Numbered from the stretch's first letter, positions 8,496 through 16,705 are shown. The stretch is DNA of 50,932 bases from an uncultured Oscillospiraceae bacterium (GCA_944385705.1 CALWYF010000012.1:1-50932), one strand, 5' to 3'. A program made the numbers and translations. The notes: a model not told the origin generated them from the sequence alone.

Positions 8496-9574
8496 GGCGT
8501 GAGGAAATTTCCCGGGCACTGTCCATGCTGAACGAGGAATATATCCTTGAGGCCCTGGAGCTGACCGAGCCCGGCAGTGAGGCCCCCAAGGTGAGCGACA
8601 TGAAAAATTCCCGGCGCAGCGCAAGAAATCTACGGCGCACACTGCTGATAGCCGCAGTTATATCCGTGTTCTTTGCCGTCACCGCCTTTGCCATAGGCTA
8701 CGGCATAAACCGGCAGCGGCAGCAGGAGCTGCGGGAGCAGCTGCAAATAGACCAGCACCAGGTGGAGGAATACACCGAATATCCGCTCCCGGAGGAGACC
8801 GGGGAGGAAGTTTCCTCCGACGTTGAAATAACCGTCACCCTGCTGTCCTCCATTGGGGGCGTGGAATTTGACAGGGTATATTTCAATGTGTCTCCTATAG
8901 AACCAGACTCCGCAAGGGATGTATATTATTTTCTTGGCGTCTCCCATGACGGCGGAAAAACTTATATAAATATGAGCTCTCTGTGGGAAAACGGGCAGCA
9001 GGTCTATGATGCGGAAACCAAGACCGCCACTTTTGAATATCTGATTTCCCACGCCGGGTCCGACCAGGCCTCCCGGGATATAATAGTGGGATATTGCCCC
9101 GATGCTCAGGATGAGGACGCAGAAATACAGCAGCTGGGCAGCTTTACCCTGGATTTGCCTGAGGTAAGGATAAGAACTTGCATGTTTGATAATCCCATTG
9201 AGTTCAGCTGTGAGGAGCTGGGCAAGAGCGGCAGGCTGCTGGGCATCGAACTGTATTCCACCGGGATAACCTGGCTTTTGGAGCACGAGGACTCGGAGCG
9301 CTTTTATCATTCTCTGCCCTTTGAGGACCTGAGTCCGGAGGAACAGGCGTGGATACACAGTGTAAGTGCTCCCTGGGCCAATACCATAAGTGCCGTCACC
9401 ATGGGCACCCTCCACATGGCTGACGGCTCGGATATCAAACTCAGGTCCGCCGAGTCCGGAGCTTATCAGGACGGCATCGTAAAGCGCTACGGCAGCTTTG
9501 CTTTAAGTACCATAGACCCTGACGATGTAGTCTCCATCACCCTCTTTGACGGCACTACCATAGACCTGAGCTGA
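8492..9574 (+). CDS. Membrane-anchored probable anti-sigma factor with large extracytoplasmic domain
   Basis: A 360-residue protein with a short N-terminal cytoplasmic segment (about 1-48, highly charged, ending in an Arg-rich NSRRSARNLRR), one membrane helix (about 49-70) and an approximately 290-residue exported domain. This topology and the 4-nt overlap with an ECF sigma gene fit an anti-sigma factor that holds the sigma at the membrane until a signal is sensed outside. The exported part starts with a Gln/Glu-rich coiled stretch (NRQRQQELREQLQIDQHQVEE) and contains no domain I recognise. I see no zinc-binding HxxxCxxC anti-sigma motif, so the assignment depends on context and topology. Confidence 0.65.
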   Translation: MRREEISRALSMLNEEYILEALELTEPGSEAPKVSDMKNSRRSARNLRRTLLIAAVISVFFAVTAFAIGYGINRQRQQELREQLQIDQHQVEEYTEYPLPEETGEEVSSDVEITVTLLSSIGGVEFDRVYFNVSPIEPDSARDVYYFLGVSHDGGKTYINMSSLWENGQQVYDAETKTATFEYLISHAGSDQASRDIIVGYCPDAQDEDAEIQQLGSFTLDLPEVRIRTCMFDNPIEFSCEELGKSGRLLGIELYSTGITWLLEHEDSERFYHSLPFEDLSPEEQAWIHSVSAPWANTISAVTMGTLHMADGSDIKLRSAESGAYQDGIVKRYGSFALSTIDPDDVVSITLFDGTTIDLS

Positions 9575-9603
9575 CTACCGGAGCAAGCACCCATATATGC
9601 TAA

Positions 9604-9631
9604 AATCCCCATCCCTGGCGGGATGGGGATT
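9604..9631. terminator. Stem-loop between convergent genes
   Basis: A perfect 12-bp stem (AATCCCCATCCC and its complement) with a TGGC loop. Read on the minus strand it is followed by TTTTA, so it best serves the gene ending at 9653. It can also cap the sigma operon. Confidence 0.65.
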
Positions 9632-9652
9632 GCAGCATTATATCAAGTTATA

Positions 9653-10876
9653 TCAGATATAGAAGCTGCCGCCGCTGTTAAAGAACCGGATGAAGTAATA
9701 GCCCACCATCAGGTGGCCCAGCAGCAGGCCCAGACCGATGAGGCACAGCAGCGCCCCTCCGGCTTTCCTTTTGGCAAAGCCGTCCTGTATCATCCGCCAC
9801 AGCAGGCCTATGCCCAGGCCGAACACGCAGGTATAGAGGCTGAGACTGCCCCAGCTGAAATTGCCGTCATTGGCCCGGTAGCCTGTCTCTGTGAGGAAGA
9901 CCGCCTCCAATATGGACACCAGCAGCACCAGCAGGAAGAGGCCGGTCTCTTCCTTTTTCTTTTCCTGCCGCAGCTGGAGAATCAGGGTATATATGGGCAG
10001 CAGCAGAGAACGCAGATACATCAGTGCAAGGCTCCCCGCCTGGCTGAGACTCAGACTCTTCAGGGCAATGCCGGACTCGCCCTGGACTCCCTCTATACCC
10101 ATGTCCTCCAGTATCTCATTGCCGCTCTGGGAGAAGTCCCGGCTGAAGAGCATGGCATACTGGCCTATGCAGATGAGGCCCGCAGGCACCACTGCCAAGC
10201 CCAGAATGACCTCGTTTTTCAGGTACTTGCCCTTATATTTTATAAAGTCGTAAATCAGCAGGCCCAGCAGGGTGGGGCAGAAGGCAAAGGCAAAGTTTGG
10301 CTTGAAGCCCGTGGCTACAAGAAAAGCCACCATGAAGCCCAGCCACTCCTTCTTGCCGATGCTGCCGTGACGCTGCTGCCAGCAGCGGAAAAAGCCGATA
10401 AAGCTCAGAGGAATGAAGGTGCGGCTGAAGAGCACCGTCATGTTGTGGTATAGATTGCCGTTGTATGCGTCAAGATATATGCCTGTCTGCACCCCGGGGA
10501 TTATCCAGGGGCCGCAGAGATGGGCAAAAGCCGAGGCCAGGAAGGCCTCCACAGGGCTGAGCCGGGGCAGCAGATAGCGGATGAACATGGCCAGAGTAAA
10601 GAGGCCTATAAGGTTGTTCAGGGTCAGGCTCACCGCCAGGGCCCGCTGGGCAAAAAATTCCCCGCCCAGGTAGAAAAGCTGTATCAAAAGGCTGCTGAGG
10701 CCGTAGTCGTTGTGGCCCAGGGCCAGCTTTATATGGGCGGGCACGTCGGAAAACACCAGGCCGGTGCAGGCGCAGTAGAACACCTTCCACCATTTGTAGC
10801 AGAGGAAGGCCGTGAAGACCAGGCTGAATATCGCCAGCGGCAGTTCGTTTTTCTTTTTCGTGCCCAGTATATCCAT
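9653..10876 (-). CDS. Polytopic membrane protein, unknown function (GT-C-like topology)
   Basis: A 407-residue integral membrane protein with about nine or ten hydrophobic segments. A large loop after the first membrane helix contains SDVPAHI. Acidic-residue-plus-His loops of this kind occur in GT-C glycosyltransferases that use polyprenyl-phosphate sugars, but the match is weak. Two extracellular-looking loops carry aromatic and Asn-rich sequence (LDAYNGNLYHNMTVLF; TGYRANDGNFSWG). It has its own stem-loop terminator at 9604-9631 and no operon partner. A role in cell-surface glycan modification is possible because the neighbour encodes a wall-type Ig-like protein. I do not recognise the family. 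Confidence 0.7.
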   Translation of the reverse strand: MDILGTKKKNELPLAIFSLVFTAFLCYKWWKVFYCACTGLVFSDVPAHIKLALGHNDYGLSSLLIQLFYLGGEFFAQRALAVSLTLNNLIGLFTLAMFIRYLLPRLSPVEAFLASAFAHLCGPWIIPGVQTGIYLDAYNGNLYHNMTVLFSRTFIPLSFIGFFRCWQQRHGSIGKKEWLGFMVAFLVATGFKPNFAFAFCPTLLGLLIYDFIKYKGKYLKNEVILGLAVVPAGLICIGQYAMLFSRDFSQSGNEILEDMGIEGVQGESGIALKSLSLSQAGSLALMYLRSLLLPIYTLILQLRQEKKKEETGLFLLVLLVSILEAVFLTETGYRANDGNFSWGSLSLYTCVFGLGIGLLWRMIQDGFAKRKAGGALLCLIGLGLLLGHLMVGYYFIRFFNSGGSFYI

Positions 10877-10957
10877 CGCTGAGTTTCCTTTCTCCGCTCA
10901 TACTATGTGTTAGGATTATACCCCAAATCCCCCAAAAGAACAAGCTTCCGAAATATC

Positions 10958-10989
10958 AAAAAGAGAGCGGGTCTCCCCGCTCTCTTTTT
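10958..10989. terminator. Bidirectional terminator
   Basis: A 14-bp perfect stem (10958-10971 with 10976-10989) with A5 on one side and T5 on the other. It lies just after the Ig-like gene (minus strand) and upstream of the membrane protein gene. Confidence 0.85.
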
Positions 10990-11001
10990 GCTGGGTATGT
11001 A

Positions 11002-12099
11002 TTATTTTCTGTTCTTTCTCTGCACGGTGTAGACATAGGCGCCGATGCCCACCAGGCCCAGCAGAGCCAGCATCAGCACTATCTGCAAAAAGGCGCTGCC
11101 GGCGTTGGTCTCATGGGGCTCATGGACAGTGACAGTGTGAGTGGGAGAGGGGCTGGCGCTGGAGTCGGGGGAGGCACTGGGGGAAGCGCTGGGAGAAGCC
11201 GTAGGCGAGGGGCTGGCAGAGGCCGTAGGGCTGGGAGTAGGGGTGGAGCGCTCCGCCACCTGCACTGTAAAGGTGGTGCTGGCGCTGCCGTATATGACCT
11301 TCACCTGCTGGCTGCCCGCAGTGCTGAACACCATGGGGGTGCAGGTGAAGCCCTGGCTCACATCGGTTATCTGCTTGTTGGTTACCACCCGGATGGAGAG
11401 GCCGGTGGTGTCCAGTCTGTCCCCCACGGTGTAGCTGGTCTTGGCGGGCATGCTGGAAATGCTGATGCTCTGCACCACTTCCTTCTCAGCCTCCACCTCC
11501 ACGGTGAAGGTGCAGCTCTTGCCCTGGTACTTCACGGTTATGGTCTGGGTGCCGGATACGTTCAGCACTGCGGGAGAGACTTCCAGACCGCCGGTGACAT
11601 CATAATAGCCCTGGTCGGTGTAGACCCGGACGGAGAGCCCGTCGGTCACCAGCCGGTCTCCCTCCTTGTACTGGGTCTTGACAGGCAGAGTGAGCACGCC
11701 GATGCCCTCTATCACCGGCTGGTTGTTCTCCACGGTGACGGCAATGGGGGAGGATATGACCTGAGTGGAGCTGTTGCTGACCACGCAGTAGTAATAGTTG
11801 GTGCCCACACTGCTGGTATCGGCATAGTAATTGCTGCCGGTGGCGTTGACGATGAGGGTACCGCTCATATTGGAACCGTCCAGACTGCGGTACCACTGGT
11901 AGCTGAGAGCACTGCCGTCGGGAGACTGGGCAGTGACTGAGATTATGGCAAGGTCGCCTACGTTGCAATTAACGTCGGCGCAGGTGTATACGGTAGGCTC
12001 GGAGCTCCCCCCCGGCAGTGGGGCCAGAGCATAGGCTCCCGGTGCGGCGGCAATGAGCAGCAGCAGCGCCAGAGCCAGGGAAATAAATCTTTTTTTCAT
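11002..12099 (-). CDS. Secreted, membrane-anchored Ig-like surface protein
   Basis: About 365 residues. A signal peptide starts at MKKRFISLALALLLL and should be cleaved after GAYA. An Ig-like domain (about residues 35-125) contains paired cysteines and a YYCVVSN strand. Two tandem related bacterial Ig-type repeats follow (about 130-205 and 210-285). Each has a K-T-x-Y-x-x-G-D-R-L motif and a closing TFTVxV strand. Next come a low-complexity Ser/Pro/Thr/Ala spacer (about 290-330), a C-terminal membrane helix and a short basic tail. The design is a stalked surface protein, perhaps an adhesin or wall-binding module. I prefer the start at 12099; the ATG at 12111 is only 2 nt from its AGAAAGG. It has its own promoter. 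Confidence 0.82.
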   Translation of the reverse strand: MKKRFISLALALLLLIAAAPGAYALAPLPGGSSEPTVYTCADVNCNVGDLAIISVTAQSPDGSALSYQWYRSLDGSNMSGTLIVNATGSNYYADTSSVGTNYYYCVVSNSSTQVISSPIAVTVENNQPVIEGIGVLTLPVKTQYKEGDRLVTDGLSVRVYTDQGYYDVTGGLEVSPAVLNVSGTQTITVKYQGKSCTFTVEVEAEKEVVQSISISSMPAKTSYTVGDRLDTTGLSIRVVTNKQITDVSQGFTCTPMVFSTAGSQQVKVIYGSASTTFTVQVAERSTPTPSPTASASPSPTASPSASPSASPDSSASPSPTHTVTVHEPHETNAGSAFLQIVLMLALLGLVGIGAYVYTVQRKNRK

Positions 12100-12131
12100 C
12101 TTTTCATCCATGTCCTTTCTGTTTCAAGCTA

Positions 12132-12160
12132 GTAATAACATATCCTCAAACCATTGTCAA
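12132..12160 (-). promoter_or_regulatory. Promoter of the Ig-like surface protein gene
   Basis: TTGACA (12160-12155), a 17-nt spacer and TATTAC (12137-12132). It is back to back with the alpha-glucosidase promoter, which starts 4 nt away. Confidence 0.7.
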
Positions 12161-12163
12161 CAG

Positions 12164-12192
12164 TTGTGAAGCTACAATAAATATGCTAAAAT
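12164..12192 (+). promoter_or_regulatory. Promoter of the alpha-glucosidase gene
   Basis: TTGTGA (12164-12169), a 17-nt spacer and TAAAAT (12187-12192). It diverges from the surface-protein promoter. Confidence 0.6.
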
Positions 12193-12243
12193 ATATCTTA
12201 ATAAAGTAAGTGACAACGAAATATGCGGAAAGGAGTTTAGCCC

Positions 12244-13923
12244 ATGGCCTTCACCCAATGGTATAAGGAAATGTCCGTCTACCACATCTGGCCCCGCAGC
12301 TTCCGGGACGGCAACGGAGACGGCATCGGCGACCTCTACGGCGTGCTTGAAAAGCTGGACTATATAAAGAGCCTGAATGTGGACGCCATATGGTTTTCCC
12401 CTCTCTACCCCTCCCCCAATGCGGACTACGGCTATGACATAGCCGATTACAAATCCATTCATCCGGACTTCGGGGACCTGGAGCTGTTTCGCCGGGTTCT
12501 GGAGGAGGCCCACAAGCGGGGGCTGAAAGTCTTCATGGACCTGGTGGTGAACCACAGCTCCGACCAGCATCCCTGGTTCAAGGCCAGCCGTTCAAGCCGG
12601 GACAATCCCTACCACGACTATTACCACTGGAGGCCGGGCCGCCGGGGCATAGGCGGAAGGCGTCTGCCCCCCAACAACTGGACCAGCATCTTTGAAGGCG
12701 GGGCCTGGGAGTATGACGTTAATTTAGACGAATACTATCTCCATTTGTTCGCAAAAAAGCAGCCTGATTTGAACATGGACAATCCCAAGGTCCGCGCCGA
12801 GGTAAAGGACATTCTCCGCTTCTGGCTGGATATGGGGGTGGACGGCTTCAGGGAGGACGTGGTCACCTTCATCGCCAAGGCTCCGGGCCTGCCCAACTCC
12901 TACCCCAGGCTGCCCATAGCCAACGGCATGAAATATTTCTCCAACCGGCCGGAAGTCTACGGCTATCTGAAGGAGTTCCGGGATGAGGTGCTGAAGGATT
13001 ACGACTGCTTTACCGTGGGAGAGAGTCCTCTCACCAACGCCGACATCGCCCTTAAGTACGTTACCGAAGGTGAGGGCCAGGTTCTGAACGAGATGATAGC
13101 CTTTTCCCACATGGAGGCGGACTGCTTCATGACGGACATGCTCCGCCTGCCCTTCAGTCTTCGGAAGATGAAGCGGGCCTTTTCCGATTGGCAGTACAAG
13201 CTCGCCGGCAAGGGCTGGAACGCCCTGTACATAGAGAACCACGACCACGCCCGGATAATCAGCCGCTACGGCAGCGAGGACTACCCGGTGGAGAGCGGCA
13301 AGCTGCTTGCCGCCATGTACATTCTACAGCGGGGTACCCCCTTCATTTATCAGGGTCAGGAAATAGGCATGACCAACATCCGCCTGCCGGAGATAGGCAT
13401 GTACAAGGACGTGGCCAGCCACAACAATTACCGCATATTCTCAAGGCTCGTAGGGAAAAAGAAGGCCATGGAGCTGCTGAAGGAGACCAGCCGGGAAAAC
13501 GCCCGCACCCCCATGCAGTGGAACGCCACAGCCAATGCCGGCTTCAGCAGCGCCAGTCCCTGGTTCCCCGTGAACCCAAATTACAGCGCCGTGAACGTGG
13601 CGGCTCAGGAGGCCGACCCCGACTCTCTTTTGAACTTCTACCGGAAGCTTCTGGCTTACCGGAAGTCTGATCCTCTGGTCATTTACGGGGACTATCGGGA
13701 GCTCCGCCCCAGAGACAGGCATTTTTATGTATATGAGCGCAGCTATCAGGGCCGCCGTCTGCTGGTCATCTGCCATTTCAGTTCCCGGCCCCACAGTTTC
13801 AGAGCCCCGGCGGGCATGGAGCCATCCCGGGGAAAACTGCTGTTTTCCAATTACCCGGCCAATCCCCTTCAGGGCGAGGGCTTCAGCGCCAGACCCTGGG
13901 AGCTGCGGGTATATGAGCTGTGA
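12244..13923 (+). CDS. GH13 alpha-glucosidase / oligo-1,6-glucosidase
   Basis: A 559-residue cytoplasmic glycoside hydrolase of the oligo-1,6-glucosidase subgroup, expected to release glucose from short alpha-glucosides such as isomaltose, maltose or sucrose-type sugars. The barrel motifs are in order: DLVVNHSSDQHPWF, GFREDV with nucleophile D205, VGES with acid/base E260, and ENHDHAR with the transition-state aspartate D334. Usual members have GFRMDV and ENHDQPR. The Glu and His at the equivalent positions here may shift linkage preference. No signal peptide is seen. AAAGGAG lies 8 nt before the ATG. It is 34 nt upstream of ispE with no terminator between, so read-through is likely. Confidence 0.93.
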   Translation: MAFTQWYKEMSVYHIWPRSFRDGNGDGIGDLYGVLEKLDYIKSLNVDAIWFSPLYPSPNADYGYDIADYKSIHPDFGDLELFRRVLEEAHKRGLKVFMDLVVNHSSDQHPWFKASRSSRDNPYHDYYHWRPGRRGIGGRRLPPNNWTSIFEGGAWEYDVNLDEYYLHLFAKKQPDLNMDNPKVRAEVKDILRFWLDMGVDGFREDVVTFIAKAPGLPNSYPRLPIANGMKYFSNRPEVYGYLKEFRDEVLKDYDCFTVGESPLTNADIALKYVTEGEGQVLNEMIAFSHMEADCFMTDMLRLPFSLRKMKRAFSDWQYKLAGKGWNALYIENHDHARIISRYGSEDYPVESGKLLAAMYILQRGTPFIYQGQEIGMTNIRLPEIGMYKDVASHNNYRIFSRLVGKKKAMELLKETSRENARTPMQWNATANAGFSSASPWFPVNPNYSAVNVAAQEADPDSLLNFYRKLLAYRKSDPLVIYGDYRELRPRDRHFYVYERSYQGRRLLVICHFSSRPHSFRAPAGMEPSRGKLLFSNYPANPLQGEGFSARPWELRVYEL

Positions 13924-13957
13924 GCTTTTTCAGCCTATGAGACAGAGAGGATAAAAT

Positions 13958-14830
13958 ATGAACAGCATAAAAGAGAAAGCCTATGCCAAACTGAACATCT
14001 CCCTGGATGTATCCAGCCGTCGTGAGGACGGCTACCACGACATGGTTATGGTGATGCAGACCATCTCCCTTTTCGATGAGATAGAGCTCAAGCTGGAGGA
14101 AGGCGGCAAGGTACGGGCAAAGACCAACCTGCCCTTTATCCCCGGAGACGAGCGGAACCTGGCAGTAAAGGCGGCTTTGAAATTTCTGGAAGCCACCGGC
14201 CATGAGGGTCAGGGCATGTCCATAAAAATCGCCAAGAGAGTCCCAGTGGGGGCGGGCATGGGGGGCGGCTCCTCCGATGCCGCCGGAGTGCTCCGGGCTC
14301 TGAACCGACTTTACGGCTTCCCACTGTCCACAGCGGAGCTGGAGGAGCTGTCCTGCGCCGTGGGTTCCGACGTGGCCTTCTGCGTTGCAGGAGGCACGGC
14401 CCTGGCCACCGGCCGGGGAGAAAAGCTCCAGGCCCTGCCTCCCCTGCCGGACTGTCTCTTCGTGGTGTGCAAGCCGGAGTTTTCTATCTCCACTCCTGAG
14501 CTGTTTAAAAAGCTGGACCAGATGCCCCTGCGCCGCCACCCGGACACTGCCGGGCTCCTCTCCGCAATAGAGAATGGGGAGCTGAGTCAGATGTGCCGGA
14601 GGCTGTACAATGTCTTTGAGGACGTGGATGACCGGCGTATGCGCACGGTGTCGGAGATAAAGAGCCTGCTGCTGGACTACGGGGCCCTGGGGGCAGTGAT
14701 GACCGGCACCGGCTCGGCGGTGTTCGGAGTCTTCCGCCCGGATGCGGCCACAGAAGAGCTCTGCGCCCTGCTGCGCCGGGAATACGGTTTTTGCGAGAGC
14801 GCCCGCTGCGTTGGCAGGGTGCTGGATTGA
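13958..14830 (+). CDS. ispE: 4-diphosphocytidyl-2-C-methyl-D-erythritol kinase
   Basis: A 290-residue GHMP-family kinase that phosphorylates CDP-methylerythritol in the non-mevalonate (MEP) isoprenoid pathway. The N-terminal AYAKLNISLDV stretch, the DGYHD motif and the glycine-rich ATP loop PVGAGMGGGSSDAAG are diagnostic. The length matches the family. It follows the alpha-glucosidase by 34 nt and has its own ribosome site (GAGAGGA). Downstream, a new promoter starts the queT leader. The gene is essential in bacteria that rely on this pathway. Confidence 0.96.
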   Translation: MNSIKEKAYAKLNISLDVSSRREDGYHDMVMVMQTISLFDEIELKLEEGGKVRAKTNLPFIPGDERNLAVKAALKFLEATGHEGQGMSIKIAKRVPVGAGMGGGSSDAAGVLRALNRLYGFPLSTAELEELSCAVGSDVAFCVAGGTALATGRGEKLQALPPLPDCLFVVCKPEFSISTPELFKKLDQMPLRRHPDTAGLLSAIENGELSQMCRRLYNVFEDVDDRRMRTVSEIKSLLLDYGALGAVMTGTGSAVFGVFRPDAATEELCALLRREYGFCESARCVGRVLD

Positions 14831-14845
14831 GGCAATAAAAAAGCC

Positions 14846-14874
14846 TTGCAATGGGGCCGCCTCTATGGTAGAAT
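14846..14874 (+). promoter_or_regulatory. Promoter of the preQ1-controlled queT-queF operon
   Basis: TTGCAA (14846-14851), a 17-nt spacer and TAGAAT (14869-14874). The start would fall about 10 nt before the riboswitch stem. Confidence 0.7.
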
Positions 14875-14890
14875 AAGCCCGCTTTGCGGC

Positions 14891-14931
14891 AGACAGTTCG
14901 TGACCATCCTGTCTATAAAAAAAACTAGGGA
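14891..14931 (+). promoter_or_regulatory. preQ1-I riboswitch
   Basis: AGACAG (14891-14896) pairs with CTGTCT (14909-14914) around a pyrimidine-rich loop. An A-rich tail with ATAAAAAAAACTAGGGA follows at once. This small H-type pseudoknot layout, a short stem then an A-rich tail ending in CUAGG, is the class I preQ1 aptamer. Its position directly before queT and queF, both preQ1-pathway genes, supports the call. Binding of preQ1 should favour the terminator at 14966-14993. Confidence 0.9.
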
Positions 14932-14965
14932 CGAAAACAAGTATCAAGTAAAAGTTGTTTGTTTG

Positions 14966-14993
14966 GACGCACCCTGGATGGGTGCGTCTTTTT
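14966..14993 (+). terminator. Riboswitch expression platform (intrinsic terminator)
   Basis: A perfect 9-bp GC-rich stem GACGCACCC/GGGTGCGTC with a TGGAT loop and T5, ending 19 nt before the queT start. It is the likely off-switch of the preQ1 riboswitch. A weak alternative pairing of AAACAA (14935-14940) with TTGTTT (14955-14960) lies between the two elements. Confidence 0.85.
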
Positions 14994-15012
14994 ATGTCCG
15001 GAGGTGATGAAA

Positions 15013-15498
15013 ATGGATATGAAGAATTTGGACAAGACCCGGAAGCTGTGCTTTTCCGGGGCAGTCATGGCAATCTACATAGTGCTGATGTACCTGACCC
15101 AGAGCTTTGCTTTCGGCCAGTACCAGGTGCGCATAGCTACAGCCATATATTCCACCGCATATCTGTTTCCGTTCCTGGTTGTGCCGCTGGCTCTGGCCAA
15201 TCTGCTGTCCAACATGCTTATGGGCGGCTTTGGCTTTTTCGATATCGTGGGCGGCGGCCTGGTGGGCCTGCTCACCGCCGGCTGCTGCGCCTGGCTGGGC
15301 AAAAAGCGGCTGAGCGTCGCTCTCACTGCCCTGCCCGTCACCCTCATCCCGGCCCTGGGTGTGGCCTCCTGGCTGAGCTATCTGCTGGGCACGCCCTACT
15401 GGGTGATGGCTCTGAGCCTGCTGGTGGGCCAGTTCATCTCCGGCATTGCCGGGGGCCTGCTCACGTCGGCCCTGAAAAAAATCTGGAAATTTGAATGA
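15013..15498 (+). CDS. queT: QueT-type ECF S component for queuosine precursor uptake
   Basis: A 161-residue membrane protein with about five or six helices, matching the QueT family of ECF S components that bring in queuosine precursors (preQ0, preQ1 or related). Recognisable features are [13 protein letters not shown] and the glycine-rich [18 protein letters not shown] chose the ATG at 15013 because CGGAGG lies 8 nt upstream; the ATG at 15007 is only 2 nt from it. It sits under a preQ1-I riboswitch and next to queF, so uptake and synthesis are shut off together when preQ1 is plentiful. It needs an EcfA-A'-T motor; one is encoded at 48164-50652. Confidence 0.93.
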   Translation: MDMKNLDKTRKLCFSGAVMAIYIVLMYLTQSFAFGQYQVRIATAIYSTAYLFPFLVVPLALANLLSNMLMGGFGFFDIVGGGLVGLLTAGCCAWLGKKRLSVALTALPVTLIPALGVASWLSYLLGTPYWVMALSLLVGQFISGIAGGLLTSALKKIWKFE

Positions 15499-15511
15499 GG
15501 AGGAAGAGAAC

Positions 15512-16009
15512 ATGAACGGCAGAAATTCCGCCGAGGCCGAGGGCCTCTCCCTGCTGGGAAACAAAAAGACCGTATACAAAAGCGACTACGCCCCCGAGGT
15601 GCTGGAGACTTTCCTGAACAAGCACCCGGACAACGACTATTTCGTGAAGTTTAACTGCCCGGAGTTCACCAGTCTCTGCCCCATCACCGGGCAGCCGGAC
15701 TTCGCCACCATATATATCTCCTATGTTCCCGGAGAGCGCATGGTGGAGAGCAAGTCTCTGAAGCTGTATCTCTACAGCTTCCGCAATCACGGAGACTTCC
15801 ACGAGGACTGCATGAACATCATCATGGAGGACCTGATAAAGCTGATGGACCCCAAGTATATCGAGGTCTGGGGCAAATTCACCCCCCGCGGGGGGCTCTC
15901 CATCGACCCCTACTGCAACTACGGCCGCCCCGGTACCCGCTGGGAGGAAGTGGCCTGGCAGCGGCTGAGCATGCACGACCTGTATCCCGAGAAAGTGGAC
16001 AACCGCTGA
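15512..16009 (+). CDS. queF: NADPH-dependent 7-cyano-7-deazaguanine (preQ0) reductase
   Basis: A 165-residue tunnelling-fold enzyme that reduces preQ0 to preQ1, a late step in making the tRNA base queuosine. The catalytic cysteine lies in [16 protein letters not shown] (C56). The family signature [25 protein letters not shown] segment follows, split here by no insertions. The length is that of the short, single-domain QueF type. AGGAGG lies 8 nt before the ATG and overlaps the queT stop region, so the two are closely coupled. No queC, queD or queE is in the window, so preQ0 may be made elsewhere or imported by QueT. Confidence 0.96.
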   Translation: MNGRNSAEAEGLSLLGNKKTVYKSDYAPEVLETFLNKHPDNDYFVKFNCPEFTSLCPITGQPDFATIYISYVPGERMVESKSLKLYLYSFRNHGDFHEDCMNIIMEDLIKLMDPKYIEVWGKFTPRGGLSIDPYCNYGRPGTRWEEVAWQRLSMHDLYPEKVDNR

Positions 16010-16034
16010 TTTTTAAACTACGGTTTAAAATATG

Positions 16035-16085
16035 AAAAAACCGTCCAAGCTATGTGCATACACTACATAGCAAGGACGGTTTTTT
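16035..16085 (+). terminator. Terminator of queT-queF, overlapping the spoIIR ribosome site
   Basis: The outer 12-bp stem AAAAAACCGTCC (16035-16046) pairs with GGACGGTTTTTT (16074-16085). An inner stem GCTATGT (16049-16055) pairs with ACATAGC (16065-16071). It is a strong terminator for the queuosine operon. The spoIIR start follows 2 nt later, and its best ribosome site (AAGGA, 16072-16076) is inside the stem. A smaller 8-bp inverted repeat (16011-16030) precedes it. Confidence 0.85.
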
Positions 16086-16087
16086 AT

Positions 16088-16690
16088 ATGTTCAAGACCA
16101 AGATAAGATCCCTGAAGCTCTGGGAGACTGCTCTGCTCATAGCCCTGTCTCTCACCACCCTGGCGGCCCTCTGGGCCCAGGGACGGCAGAACTCCCTCAG
16201 TGAAAAGCTGGTGCGCTTTCATGTCATCGCCGTTTCCGACGACGAATACGAGCAGCAGCTGAAGCTGCGGGTGAGAGACGCCGTGCTGGAGTACATCTCC
16301 CCCAAGCTGGAAGAGGCGGAAAGCAGCACTCAGGCCCGGGAGATACTGGCCGCAGAACTGGACAATATCCGTGAAGCCGCCCAGACCGTTTCTGAAGGCC
16401 GGGGCGTCACCGTGACCCTTACCCGGGAAAACTACCCCACCAAGAGCTATGAGGGCTTTACCCTCCCCGCCGGGGAGTATGAGTCCCTCCGGGTCATTCT
16501 GGGAGAAGGTCAGGGCCACAACTGGTGGTGTATCGTCTTTCCCCCCGTCTGCCTCTCCGCCGCCCAGGCCGACACTGTGGAGCAGCAGCTGGGAGAGGAG
16601 GACTTTCGCCTCATCAGCGAGGAGGAGGGCTACGAACTGCGCTTCAAGGCTCTGGAGCTCTGGGGAGAACTGGTGGAAAAACTTGGCTGA
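16088..16690 (+). CDS. spoIIR: Stage II sporulation protein R
   Basis: A 200-residue secreted signalling protein. In sporulating Firmicutes, SpoIIR is made in the forespore and triggers SpoIIGA to activate sigma-E in the mother cell. Diagnostic features are an N-terminal membrane helix (about 12-30), VRFHVIAVSDDEYEQQLKL, VRDAVLEY and the signature GHNWWCIVFPPVCL. I chose the ATG at 16088 because it begins a normal signal-anchor; an in-frame ATG at 16052 lies inside the terminator hairpin. The nearest ribosome site (AAGGA) is 11 nt upstream and part of that hairpin. I could not identify a sigma-F promoter. The gene marks the host as a spore former or a recent descendant of one. Confidence 0.93.
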   Translation: MFKTKIRSLKLWETALLIALSLTTLAALWAQGRQNSLSEKLVRFHVIAVSDDEYEQQLKLRVRDAVLEYISPKLEEAESSTQAREILAAELDNIREAAQTVSEGRGVTVTLTRENYPTKSYEGFTLPAGEYESLRVILGEGQGHNWWCIVFPPVCLSAAQADTVEQQLGEEDFRLISEEEGYELRFKALELWGELVEKLG

Positions 16691-16705
16691 AACCCAGAGG
16701 AAATC

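Noticed and set aside
11130..11250. Phase-variable tandem repeat in the Ser/Pro/Ala stalk of the Ig-like protein
   Set aside because: The DNA repeats are imperfect and of mixed length. They look like a low-complexity protein linker rather than a slippage tract.
16052..16087. Upstream in-frame ATG at 16052 as the spoIIR start
   Set aside because: It lies in the terminator hairpin and would add residues before the signal anchor; 16088 gives a normal SpoIIR N-terminus.
16040..16090. Sigma-F promoter for spoIIR
   Set aside because: GCATA at 16056 resembles a -35, but no GGnnAnAnTR-type -10 follows at proper spacing.
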